DNA from: Flaveria trinervia
Lineage: Eukaryota > Streptophyta > Magnoliopsida > Asterales > Asteraceae
NCBI GenBank assembly: GCA_025506515.1
Contig: CM046453.1
Location: 7,772,410-7,836,409 of the forward strand
Reading direction: 5' to 3'
DNA length: 64,000 bases
Position 1 is the stretch's first letter. Each line of letters starts with the position of its first letter. A model generated the notes under the pieces. That model did not search any database. It was given only the letters and a program-made list of their open reading frames with translations, and was not told where the DNA came from. The position numbers and the translations under genes were made by a program. This document shows, in pieces, positions 12,003 to 22,349 of the stretch.

Positions 12003-12146
12003 TTAAAATGTTTTGCCTCTTACCGCTACAACCCAAATGGAAATGGTATATGTTCTTTACAAGAATATGATTAGAATTAGTTTGAGGATTAATTGTGTAA
12101 TTCGTAATGCTCAGAAACGTTTAAACATATATTGATATGTGTATTT

Positions 12147-12400
12147 TCCATGCATTGGTCGGTGGCTACAGTGCCATGCATAAATTCTTGTGTTTTTTAA
12201 ATAATAAATATCATTACTTTTAAATAATAAATTCTTGTGTTTTTTAAATAATAAATTCTTGTGTTTTTTCCATGCATTGGTCGGTGGCTACAGTGCCATG
12301 CATAAATTCTTGTGCCATGCATAGTTTGAGGATTAGCATTGTCTTTTAAATAATAAATATCATTACTTTCCATGCATAAATTCTTGTGTTTTTTCCCTAA
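12147..12400 (+). repeat. Shuffled local repeats
   Basis: A patchwork of TTCCATGCATTGGTCGGTGG-type units (near 12147 and 12268), AAATTCTTGTGTTTTTT (at least three times) and TTTTAAATAATAAATATCATT (twice). The GGTCGGTGGCTACAGTGCCA core returns once more at 12854. It looks like repeated slippage or repair-associated duplication. Confidence 0.75.
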
Positions 12401-12975
12401 TCATTCCACTTTTAACAACCTGCTTTCTTTCCCCATTAAGTGATATTATTATAGGGGTGAACCGACATTAATTATGTGTCGACCATTAATTGATAACCGA
12501 AGTATTGAACCATAATCACATCAAATTTAACCCAAAACCCATACAAGCGATGATTGTGGTTAAGGTTTGTGATTAATTGATAAACCGTTATGGTTAAGTG
12601 TGTCCCATATCCGAACTTATTTGAAGTGAACCGAACCAAACTTTACGCGGCAAACAATTGCATCGGGTTTCAAACTATCATGTATCCCTCATTTTAATTT
12701 ATGAGATAAATTTTGTTAAAAATACCAAGAATTTAAAGCTTTTGAACCACACATTTTCAAATCAAACATACCTTTTTGTACCTTCCAATACTCATTACAT
12801 ATAAGTGGTTGAACCATTATATGGCTAGATTATAAATACATATTAATCCCTTTGGTCGGTGGCTACAGTGCCACCGTACCAAAGGTTATACACAGGGTAC
12901 AACTTTCAAAACAAACACAAGTTCAAAAGCACAATGTACAACACAACTTTCAAAAGCACAAAATTACAAGCTGTA
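12401..12975. other. No recognisable feature
   Basis: AT-rich sequence without coding signal apart from one further copy of the GGTCGGTGGCTACAGTG repeat core at 12854. Confidence 0.6.
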
Positions 12976-13051
12976 ATGGTTGCGGTGGTGGTGCTAATGT
13001 GATGGTTGTGTTGGTGGTGCTGCTGCGGTGGTTGTGTTGGTGGTGGTGTTG
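12976..13051 (+). repeat. GTGGTG-rich satellite, left part
   Basis: Degenerate GTGGTGGTGCTG/GATGGTTGTG units. The array is cut here by the solo LTR and continues at 15239. Long open frames across it come from composition only. Confidence 0.8.
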
Positions 13052-13513
13052 TGTAAGGTCCCGTTCCCGGAGACCTCACAGTTGGTCATTCATTGCACAT
13101 AAAACATTATAATTACATTTGCCTTACGAAAACATTACAGCAGAAACATAAAAAAATATAACTTTTCATATCATTACAAATGTTTTTGCAAGTTAATACA
13201 AGCGTTCATTTCAAAACATCGTTCGTTCGTATTACAATGCAAAAACATTAACAAAAGAATGCCATTCAAAAGAGCTGAGTAGCCGCCTCATGCCATCCTC
13301 AGCAACGTTTACCTGCCAACTGAAAATGTATAAAAGTCAGCGTTGCTGAGTGAGTTCTAGTTTATAAATAAAACATACTTTTCTTTCAAATACATACTAT
13401 ACTTTACATTCACTCGTGATCATACTCATAACGTACATACAGATAATATCATTATTATCTTCCATTATAATCGTTAACATTCGTTCATCATTACTTCTAG
13501 TGACAAGTACATT

Positions 13514-13755
13514 ACCCCGAACATTGTGCACGAAGCGGGTAATGGGCCTGAGGTCTTTCATAGACCTCGAACATTGTGCACGAAGCTGACTCCAGTACCT
13601 AAAGCAAGTACATTCACCATTTATCTTTTCTCTTTAATTCCGGATCAATGCCATATGCTATACCCCGAACATTGTGCACGAAGCGGGTAACTGGGCCTGA
13701 GGTCTTTCATAGACCTCGAACATTATGCACAAAACTGACTCTAGTACCTAGGGCA
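13514..13755 (-). repeat. Duplicated 94-bp block in solo LTR
   Basis: Units at 13514-13607 and 13662-13755 are nearly identical. Each holds two copies of GAACATTGTGCACGAAGC, making four copies in all (one degenerate), separated by GGGCCTGAGGTCTTTCAT. Confidence 0.85.
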
Positions 13756-14179
13756 AGCGATAAGGATCCCATTCATTGGGTCAGTCCCAAGGATTGGACC
13801 CCAATGTGCATCCTTTGGGGTAGCTAACCCGCACACTGTTGAGTTAACACCTACATAGGGTGTGCACCTCCATACGTTTGCTTACAAGACTTCTTACATT
13901 CATTCGTTCATTAATGCATGCATTCATTCATCATGTTCCTTTTTCATTATCTTTCACTTTACGTTACATAATACTTTCGGTTCATTAATTATCATAACAC
14001 GCAAAGTCATAGGAAAGATAATCATATATCATATAAGGAACATAAACATATCATACAATCATACATCACATCATCACAACATAAATGACTTCAAAAATTC
14101 AACTTACATAGCCCTCGAGAATCTCCCAAGTCAAAGCCTACATTACACTTTTTCCCCAAAAATCAGAAAAATATTCTAA

Positions 14180-14600
14180 GTCCTTAGGCGCATGGGCACT
14201 ATGCAGGCGCATGGACACTATGCAGGCGCATAGGGAACACTTAGGTGCATGGGTAACTTTCAGGTGCATGGGCACTATGCAGGCGCATGAGTGCTTAGGC
14301 GCATGGAGAATCTTGGATGTCTGGACACTTAGTCAATTCCATCCCAATTTTAGGCGCATGGGTTCTATTCAGGCGTATGAACACTTAGGCGCATGAGCAT
14401 TATTGGGGCGCATGGCCCTACACTTAGTCATCCGACTAATATTTCTTGGCGCATGGACCACTGTTCTGGCGCATGGGCTGTACTTAAACATTTCTAAGGC
14501 AATCTTAGGTGCATGGGCTACTATTTAGGCGCATGGGTTTCACTTAAACCTTTCTAAGGCATTTTCAGGCGCATGAGCCTTATCTAGGCGCATGGACCTC
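14180..14600 (-). repeat. Array of about 17 GGCGCATGG words
   Basis: Copies of GG(C/T)GCATGG/A, often preceded by TTA or CA, recur every 15-50 bp without fixed spacing. They are same-direction words, not tandem units. The same word occurs in the unrelated copia family A LTR. Confidence 0.85.
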
Positions 14601-15238
14601 ATGTGTAACATGTTTCTAGTCTGTTTTCAAACCCGATCATCAAACCCATCTGTTCTAAGCTTAACATGGCTATTCTAAACATGAATAACCTATAAGCATT
14701 CAAGAATTAACATCCAATCATGCACATTACATACAGGTAAACATACATAAACTTTGTAAAATCATTTTAATACATTTTAAGCCCCAAAGATGTTTAAAAC
14801 AAGTAGAAACTGGGGTCTAGAACTCACCTGGTGCAACTTGGGTATTTCTTCCTTTCTAACCCGCTTGAAAATGAGTTCAAACACCTAAAAACAACATCAA
14901 ACACACACACCCGAGCACATACACAAACACATAAGCACATAAGCATGTAACCGGGATAAAACCCGTCATAAACACTTAAAAACCATGAATTCTTACCTTG
15001 AATTTGACTTCTCTTCTTCTTCTTTTCTTCAAAACCAAGAGTTCCTCTGCTCTCTCTCTCTAAAACCAAAGAAAATGGTGATGTGAAGTGAGGGTGGGCG
15101 GCCATGCCCACCTTTACACCAACTTTTTCAAAGATTTGTCCTTTTGAACACTTTTAGTCCCTCCACTTGGACTTTATTGCTTTTCTTTCTTTTATTCTTC
15201 ATGTCTTGTCTTTTGAAAATAAATAACTGGGTGTTACA

Positions 15239-15720
15239 TGTTGCGATGGTTACGGTGGTGTTTGGGGTGGTGGTGTTGTGATGGTTGCATTGGTGGTGAT
15301 GCTACGATGGTTGCGGTGGTGGTGGTGTTGCGATGGTTGTGTGGTGGGTGGTGCTACAATGGTCGCGGTGGTGGTGGTGCTACAGTGGTCGTGGTGGTGG
15401 TGGTGATGCTGACTCAAGTGCCCTCGAACCGTGCGAAATGGTTGCCTATTACACGGCTCATGCAGTGGTGGTGGAGCGGAGTTGCGGTGGTGGTGGAACG
15501 GTGATGGTTGCATTGGTGGTGGTGCTACGATGGTGGTGGTGGTGTGATGGGTATGGTGTTGTGGTGCGATGGCTGCGGTGTTGGTGGTGTTGCGATGGCT
15601 GCGGTGTGATGGTTACGATGGTGGTGGTGTTGCGGTTGTTGTGGTGACAGTGGTGAAATGTGAGGGGAGGGGATATGGAAATGAGTTTTTGGTTTATCAG
15701 TGTTTGTTGGTGGTGGTTGC
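15239..15720 (+). repeat. GTGGTG-rich satellite, right part
   Basis: Imperfect units of roughly 24-27 bp built on GTGGTGGTGGTG plus GCGATGGTTGCG. This continues the array at 12976-13051 across the solo LTR insertion. It has no credible coding role. Confidence 0.85.
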
Positions 15721-15781
15721 AATAATGGTGGTCAATGGACCTCGAAATTTTTTTAATAATAGTTGGATGTAATGGAGTCCA

Positions 15782-16511
15782 TGTTAGGATCTGGTATTTG
15801 AATGAAATACCAACTGATTAACGAGTAACCAACCAAATAGTGTGGAATCCTATTTGATTAGCGATCCAATTAGTGAGAACGCACGTAGACACAATTATGT
15901 ATTGAATCTAACGTCAAGAATCAATTAGGAATCGATCTACTGCGATCTATGAACTTGGAGTACGAACTTAGAGGCTTCTGGACGGCTAGGGTACGTTTGG
16001 AGTCGAAGTGTATTCAATGCTTACGTTTTTCCATGAATTAGGTGGTATTTATAGGTTTAGGTTTCTTATTCGGGTGACTGAACCATTAGCATGGTTCATT
16101 CGTGCGATTGAGCCATGCGGTTGATCCATTCGCACGACTGAGTGTTCAGTCGTGCGACTGAGTCAGTCACATGAAGTTGTTCAGGCGTATGGACTATTTA
16201 GGTGCATGGACACTCAGTCGCATGGCCATTCGGACGCATGACCACTGTTGGGGCGCAGGGTCCAGTCGGATGCATGAGAACTTCACTTAACCAAGCTTGA
16301 ATGTATTCATTATTATAACATTATGCATATCAATTCAAACAATCACAAACCTATATAATAGTCATATGCGTCACACAACTCTTAGTGAATATTAAACATT
16401 ACAAATCACAATCAAATATTCTCATTTCATTAAGTACCCAATATTACATCAGTGCAAGACATTCAAGACATATTACATTAAGATCAGGATCTAGGTACAT
16501 ATGTATCAACA
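15782..16511 (-). mobile_element. Solo LTR of copia family A (730 bp)
   Basis: Read in minus it begins TGTTGATACATATGTACC and ends AGATCCTAACA. It is closely similar to the A1 5' LTR at 43156-43905. Flanks are GTCCA (15777-15781) and GTTCA (16512-16516); the A1 LTR is also followed by GTCCA (43906-43910). It contains paired CA[G/T]TCG words and TATAAATA (16046-16053, minus), with 13 bp between the nearest word and TATA. The right flank is shared with A1 for another 2 kb, so this arose by segmental duplication, not by a fresh insertion. Confidence 0.85.
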
Positions 16512-16802
16512 GTTCAAATATTAAAAAACAAATAATTTTGAGAATGAAAATATCATTAAAAAATAGTGATATTAATTACTAAATTAAAATAACAGAAATT
16601 AAGTTATTTGTTTTTAATTTGATTATAATTAGTGAGATCTGTAATTTTTAGTAAAAATTTTTTTTTAAAATTTTTATGGTACGAACTTTCCACTACTTTT
16701 AAAGGTACTTTTGCGTTATGTGTGTTTGTGTTTACTAATACCTTTTTTAGTTGCGTGAACATGATAATCACAGTTTAAAAAAACACCTCAAACCCAAAAT
16801 AA

Positions 16803-16834
16803 ACCCGTCGCAACACGCAGGTTTTAATATCTAG
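16803..16834 (+). mobile_element. Possible Helitron 3' end, copy 1
   Basis: An inverted repeat around ACCCG...CAACACGC.GGT followed by TTTTAATAT and CTAG before T matches the hairpin-plus-CTRR-T rule of Helitron 3' ends. The 5' TC end was not located. Confidence 0.4.
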
Positions 16835-16835
16835 T

Positions 16836-17568
16836 TGTGAACTTAAACCATTTTCATAATGTCTTTTGTTTGCTTGTTGTTTAGAAGTGTATGGATGTTT
16901 CTATGTGTATCTTCATCCTTATAATTGACCAAAAAACACAAACTCTTAAATTCATATACCAATTTCTATAATATTGTCACATTTTATTCTTTATCTTTAT
17001 CTTTATATTTTTTATTATTATTTCTTTCTATTTCTTTCCTTTACAATATCAACTAACAACTATTTTGTCTTATTATCTTATTTCTTTTAAATTGATTATT
17101 ATTTATTTTTATAGAAGTTTTATTATATAGTTAGAGCAAATTACTATTTTGGTCCCTGGGTTAGGGTCATTTAACCCTCTTAGCCCAAAAATGAATCTTT
17201 TGACATTACAACCCCTAATGTATCATTATTTTAATTGTTTTAGCCCCTCACGCTAACTCTGTTAACTTTTTTTTGTTAAGTGTAAGGGTATTTAGGTTAT
17301 TTTCCATTCTAAGGATTACTATGCAAATGTTAAATCTTTAGGATATTTATGCATATTTCCAAAATTACCACCGCCACCACCTAACACAACCATGACCACC
17401 ATCAGAATGTAGTCTCCTCCGGTGCCTCCGCCACCGCTACCCAATACTCCAACCACTTCATGTTCATTGACGGAAGGAGTTTTCTTCTGATGTGGTGTAT
17501 TAGGTAACGAGATTTCTTGTATATTGGAAGATAAGGTGACTTACAGTGGTTCGGTTTGGTGTGATTGT
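16836..17568. other. Anonymous duplicated DNA
   Basis: AT-rich stretch with a GGTCCCTGGGTTAGGGTCATT phrase near 17152 and a CCGCCACC-rich patch near 17368-17450. No coding region or element ends were recognised. It is repeated at 44229-44965. Confidence 0.5.
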
Positions 17569-17898
17569 TGTCACACCCTAACTGACGGCGGAATAATCGG
17601 AGCGGACGAATGTGAAACGATTATACATAGCATATGGAACTAAATAAGTTGGAATGATATTAAATACCATTTTTCATTTAACAATACAAGGCAATTAAGT
17701 TATTATAATACACAAAAATATAAACAACAACATAAGATGTTTAATTAATCTAATTTCAAGTCCTATATGAGCACGAAGTGTTCCTCAAGTAACAATCCTG
17801 AAACATGCTAAAAATAAGGGGTCAACTTTGAAAGTTGTGCGTTTCCATGGGTTCATACATACATACATACATACATACATACATACATACATACATAC

Positions 17899-17970
<72 letters not shown>

Positions 17971-18540
17971 ACAAGTAGCAATTCATGTCAATGGTTATGA
18001 ATTATGCAAGTTTATAGAACACTATAGCTACATCAACCTCGACCAAGATTACAAGTTTATAATGATGACTAAGTGTACTTGGTTCCCATGATAAACAAGT
18101 CATATGTTATCAGGAGCCTACAATACATCGACTTTAGCACCAAATAGGCTTGTCAACCCATAGATCTATGACATCGTCGGGCTAGTAATAGTTAATGATT
18201 GTCAACATATAATATATCTCATATAACACTCAAATAATATCAATAATCATGACAAAAGTAAAGATAAACTGCATGTGCATTCATAAGTATCAAAATGTTT
18301 ACAAGTGTAAGTTTATAAGGTTAATATGTTTAACCCAAATGTGTAAAATAAAGTAAAAAGGGGCATGGAGAACTCACTTGGAAATTTCATATGGAAAACT
18401 CACATGATATAGGATGCACTTAAGATAATAATAAGAAATAAGATTGCTCCAACGATTTCTTCACGACTCAACCTAATGGTTGATGTCTCGGAATTGGAAT
18501 AAAGATAAGATTCAAGAGTAAATATAAATTAGGGTTTAAT
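17569..18540 (-). repeat. Truncated gypsy LTR, copy in duplication 1
   Basis: In minus sense it ends GTTAGGGTGTGACA, like the gypsy-1 LTR family. The accessory stretch with ACATCGTCGGGCTAG and CTTGGTTCCCATGAT phrases is present. The left end is the true LTR terminus; the right end (18540) is a rearrangement breakpoint. Confidence 0.75.
17853..17966. repeat. CATA/TA microsatellite in LTR
   Basis: About 57 bp of CATA repeats followed by about 57 bp of TA. The homologous position in the duplicate is only about 42 bp long (45252-45293), and about 35 bp in the plus-strand copy at 9599. It is the longest microsatellite in the window. Confidence 0.95.
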
Positions 18541-21500
18541 TTGAAGTGTGGAGTGAAGTCCTGTGGCATCTCCCGTAGTGGGATCTTTGACATTGTACGT
18601 GGTGGACTCCACTTCAACACTATTTTTTGATTTTCCAGTTATGGCGTCAACCTCAAATCGTCTGATGTACCTCGTTGGTTGTTGAGGTTTGAAGTTGACC
18701 CATCTGGTGTGGTACTCCCTCTTTAGAGCTGCTTCAAACCAGCTTGACATCTTACGAGGGTCAGCGTATAGCAATTTTAACTTTGCTAACTGGTTAAGCT
18801 CAATTACTCACTTCAGATCGTGTGGGAATCTGAAGTACTCAATTCCCTTCTCACGTTTAACAGCGTAAACGCTGAGGTCTTCAAAATATGCCCACGCTAT
18901 AATCCTACCTGCCACCTTTTGATGTTTCTTGACTTTATACAGCTTGGTGTAGACAGTTGACGTTGTAGCGCTGCGTTGGGCTCTTAGGTCGTCAAAGCAA
19001 GCAGCCCACTCAGCCTTTCTGGTATTGACTTCAGCATCCATGGCTTGGGTATCTTCTTTCTTATCTGACACTTCTTTCCCATTTTATCCAGAGTCTCGAA
19101 GGTTTCACTGACAAGGTTGTCACCCAGATTGGGTACCACATTACCGTCAATGTCAGTGTACTCTGGATAATGGTGATCTGTGGCATCTTCTATCTCAAAC
19201 TCATCAATGTCATTGAGTTTGTCGTCATTATCACCTTGGACTGTTGGAGCGTTTTTCACGATCTCATCTTCATTTAGTTTGAACATTTCGGCCAACTGCT
19301 CGTCAGTGAAGTCGTGAATTATCTCCCCCTCTTTTGGGGTGTAACTCACAGATCTCTTTACGATCCCTTGCAGATCAAGAATCATGGTTAATTGAGTCTT
19401 GACCTGCTGAAGGGGATCTACATCAAACTCATCTCTCTGAAAGTTTGGATCTGCTTGATTTACACATTCAACACAACAATCATTAGTTAACAATCAAAGC
19501 AGAAACATTAACATTATATATAATTCATTACATTAATTTTGATACAAGATTCATATACATATGATTTAAATAATATAAGCAGCTAAGTATTACTCTTATC
19601 CTGCATCATAGCTCTTCTGCTACCGGGGCGGATGTGGAGGCACCTTGATCTTGTGCTCTCTTCGTCCTCCTTTCACTGGCAGGTGTGGCACTCGCAGCAG
19701 GTGTGTCGTCTTCATCATCATCAGCCTTATCATTTCCAGCATCACCACCAACATCAGTATCATCATCACCATCATCATCCTCGTCATCACTGTCATCATC
19801 ACTGTCATCTCCATCTCCTTCCTTGATCTTTAGGGGCTCTTCCTTTGATCCCTTGAGCCATAGCATGATGGTCTTGTTGGTGGTCTCCAACTCCTCGTTC
19901 CTCTTAGCTGATTGGGCATTCTGCTCTCGGAGTTGGGACATCTCTACAACGCTGAGCATCCATCAGCTGGGCCTGCTGAGATATCTACAAAGATTGGGCA
20001 GCAGTAAGTCTACCAGCTGACATATCTGAGCAGTCTTCTCGACGTCTGCAGCTAACAGCCTTAGCACAATACGGTTGAGTGCCGAGAGCTGTTCCTCTAC
20101 CCCACTGGGAGGTAGAGGTGATCTAGAGGGATAGGTAGGGAAGGATGATGGTGCCGTTGGATGGCTAGTAGTGGTGGTGGTTGCAGTAGTGAAGATTAGG
20201 GGTAATATAGATGAAGGTGGTGGTGGTATGGTAGTGGTGGTGGTAGGTGTAGTAGTGGTGGTGGTGGGTGAAGTAGTGGTGGTGGCGGCTGTGGTGGTGG
20301 CTGTGGTGGTGGCTGTAGGTGTAGTAGTAGTAGTAGTAGAAGTAGTGGTGGTAGGTGGAGTGGTGGTGGTAGATAGTGTGGTGGTGGTAGTGATGAAGGT
20401 GAGTCTTCTCTTCTTCTTCTTCTTCTTCATGCCGTGGGGCTGAGCCATCCTTTTCTTCCTCGATCCTTTCGAGTAGGATGCTCCCCCTAGAACACAGCTT
20501 GGCTGATCGGGAGCAAATGTGGGATCAGTGTCAGTCTCTCCCGACCCGCCAGGGCACTCAACCAACCGCCCGGAGCCCTCGTTCTGTGGCAACGACTTTA
20601 ACTACCAAGTCCGAGTCAGAGGCTCCTCATCTGTATCCTCCTCCTCATCATGTATGGAGTCCTGATGGAATCTTGTAGTCTCTGCTCCATCATGGGTAGA
20701 TGCCGGAGATGCTGTATCTGCAGTGGAGGCCCTTGGTTGAGAGGGCCCTGCATCCACCATCACCGATGTCGTCGTCGTCGGAGTCATCCTCCGAGAGCTG
20801 TAACTGCTCTACATCAGAGTCACTATCTACGTGACGCCACTTACGCCTCCCCGGCGCCACGTAATCCACCTTGGCCAGATGGCCTAAAGTCTCTTTACCG
20901 GGGCTTTGACTTCTTTCCCTATAACCCTCATACCGATGTGTGTATCATCCATATCGTATCTCTAATCTCACACGTGTCGTGGCTTTCCTTTGGCAGTGAG
21001 GGCAGCTTCTCATTAAAAATCATGTGTAAGAACCGAGGGTACATGCAGAACCCTCCTTGCCCTTTGCCTCCAAGTTCTCTATAAGGTAAGAGAGGATCAT
21101 GCTCGAAAAGCTGAAGGCTGGTTCAGCACCAGCGCCACGTAGGCATTTTGTATCTGGTCTGAGAGGTCGTCAAACCCACCCCTTCGTGAAGCTATGCACT
21201 TCAGGATGACGTGTGCCAAGTACTTATACTGGGGGCACAGGTTGCTCTTGTTGAGCACACCTGAGTTTATGTCCCCAGAGTACTTAATCCTCATGAAACA
21301 CCCTCTCACCATCAGTGGGTGAAGTCTGATAGGGTGATCAGTACCGTCTCCCAACTCAAGTACCCACTGAATGTCAGCAGCGGTAATCTCTATCTCCATG
21401 CCACAAATAGAACTCTGTATGTTGTACGGCTCACGTGATCGGTCAACAGATGCATTCTCCTAAAAGGCCTGTTGTATAGACCTGTAGGGAGTGCATGGTG

Positions 21501-21633
21501 TAGAAATGGCCTTGTGGTTCCTTGATTGCTTGAGAAAAGCGATGATCTCTACAAACTCGGCACCATTTCGAGTTATGGAGTCCAGGTGAACACAAATGTT
21601 GTGCTTGGGGTTGATAGACCATCTATCAGCCAT
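18541..21633 (-). pseudogene. A1 accessory ORF after pol
   Basis: A large reading frame downstream of RNase H, starting ATGGCTGAT at 21633 (MADRWSINPKHN). The N-terminal domain (to about 21000) includes WVLELGDG and a CMYPRFLHMI block; the YPRF block is shared with the element B accessory ORF. A low-complexity linker follows: a run of Thr codons (about 20170-20440), then an Asp-rich acidic stretch (about 19640-19830). The C-terminal part (19493-18541) has charged segments and WAYFEDLSVYAVKREKGIEYF. At least three frameshifts or stops break it, and its last codons are gypsy LTR. The function is unknown. It is not a recognisable envelope: I see no signal peptide or clear membrane span. Confidence 0.7.
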
Positions 21634-21637
21634 CGAT

Positions 21638-22175
21638 ATGTAACACAAGACACATAGACATTAGTTATCCACACGAGACAAATTAATCTTAATTAACTTG
21701 GTTGAATTCATCCGGATTCATTCATGCGATTGAACCATGCGCTGGTTCAGTTGTTTGTCCTGTCATGCGACTGGATTCAGTCGGGTGATTGAACAGGCGG
21801 CTGAGTTCAGTCGGTTGACTAAGCCTACGATTGGTTCAGTCGGCCGATTGAGCTCATTCGTATGGTCCATTCGACCGATTGAGCCATTCAACCAGCTCAA
21901 TCGTGCGATTGTTGTTCAACCTGATGACTAGTCGCATGACCCACTGTTCGATCGACTGAGGTTCGAATCTTGACCAATTCGTGAAATTAAACGTTGTGCA
22001 TTGGTTCTTTAGACTCGCAATCTCTTAACTAAAGACCTAATAACATTAGTTTTAACATTTTACTTAGTTTCAGTAGGTCATTAGTCCATTTAGTGGTTCG
22101 GTTCTAGTTTCAATCGAACATCACAAATTAGGGCACCATTTCTCCTGATTTCTGTGAGATTTCATATTAGTATAC
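21638..22175 (-). other. Putative 5'-UTR intron of A1 accessory ORF, acceptor lost
   Basis: In minus sense ATACAG|GTATAC (intron start 22175) is homologous to the donor ATACAG|GTACAA of element A2. The expected acceptor four bases before the ATG reads TTACAT here and TTACAG in A2, so the AG has been lost. The intron body holds one cluster of CA[G/T/A]TCG words. Confidence 0.45.
21720..21960. repeat. Family A palindromic words, cluster 1
   Basis: Many half-words CA(G/T/A)TCG and CGA(C/A/T)TG, often head to head, e.g. CAATCGTGCGATTG at 21898-21911. It lies inside the putative leader intron of the accessory ORF. Confidence 0.85.
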
Positions 22176-22313
22176 CTGTATAAATGCACACACACGTCAG
22201 AAGATCAATAGGGATGTATAATCGTGGTCTGATGAAATTTGGACAACGTAACGGTAGGCTATGCGATATGAGGGCGATTGGTGGTGATGAGTTGAATGCG
22301 ATCGACTGTGGCC

Positions 22314-22349
22314 CTATTTATACTGAATCTGAGTTCAGTTGGCCGACTG
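22314..22349 (-). promoter_or_regulatory. Internal promoter of A1: word, 13 bp, TATA
   Basis: In minus sense CAGTCGGCCAACTG (22349-22336), a 13-bp gap, then TATAAATAG (22322-22314). The spacing equals that in A2 (63260-63295) and in the family LTRs. About 140 bp lies between TATA and the predicted splice donor. Confidence 0.6.

Larger units (their letters stand above)
13052..15238 (-). mobile_element. Complete gypsy-type solo LTR (2187 bp)
   Basis: Read on the minus strand it begins TGTAACACCCAGTT (15238) and ends GGGACCTTACA (13052). A perfect 5-bp duplication, TGTTG, flanks it at 13047-13051 and 15239-15243, so both ends are exact and the internal region was lost by LTR-LTR recombination. 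The size matches the 2190-bp LTR of gypsy element 2, but the ends differ, so it is another family. It carries a duplicated 94-bp block and an array of GGCGCATGG words. No protein-coding content was recognised. Confidence 0.85.
16512..18540. repeat. Segmental duplication, copy 1
   Basis: Collinear and nearly identical to 43906-45888 except for small indels and microsatellite length. It contains a Helitron-like end, anonymous AT-rich DNA and the start of a reversed gypsy LTR. Homology stops at 18540, inside the gypsy LTR, where copia A1 accessory-ORF sequence begins. Confidence 0.85.

Noticed and set aside
15238..15772. Overlapping open frames in GTGGTG-rich DNA (Gly/Val/Trp- or His/Pro-rich)
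   Set aside because: Low-complexity repeat with no start context or domain; frames are open only because the repeat lacks stops.
17828..18091. Open frame with Thr-Tyr-Ile-His repeats
   Set aside because: It is the translated CATA/TA microsatellite within a reversed LTR.
20171..20443. Valine-rich open frame on the + strand
   Set aside because: Antisense of the polythreonine run in the A1 accessory ORF.
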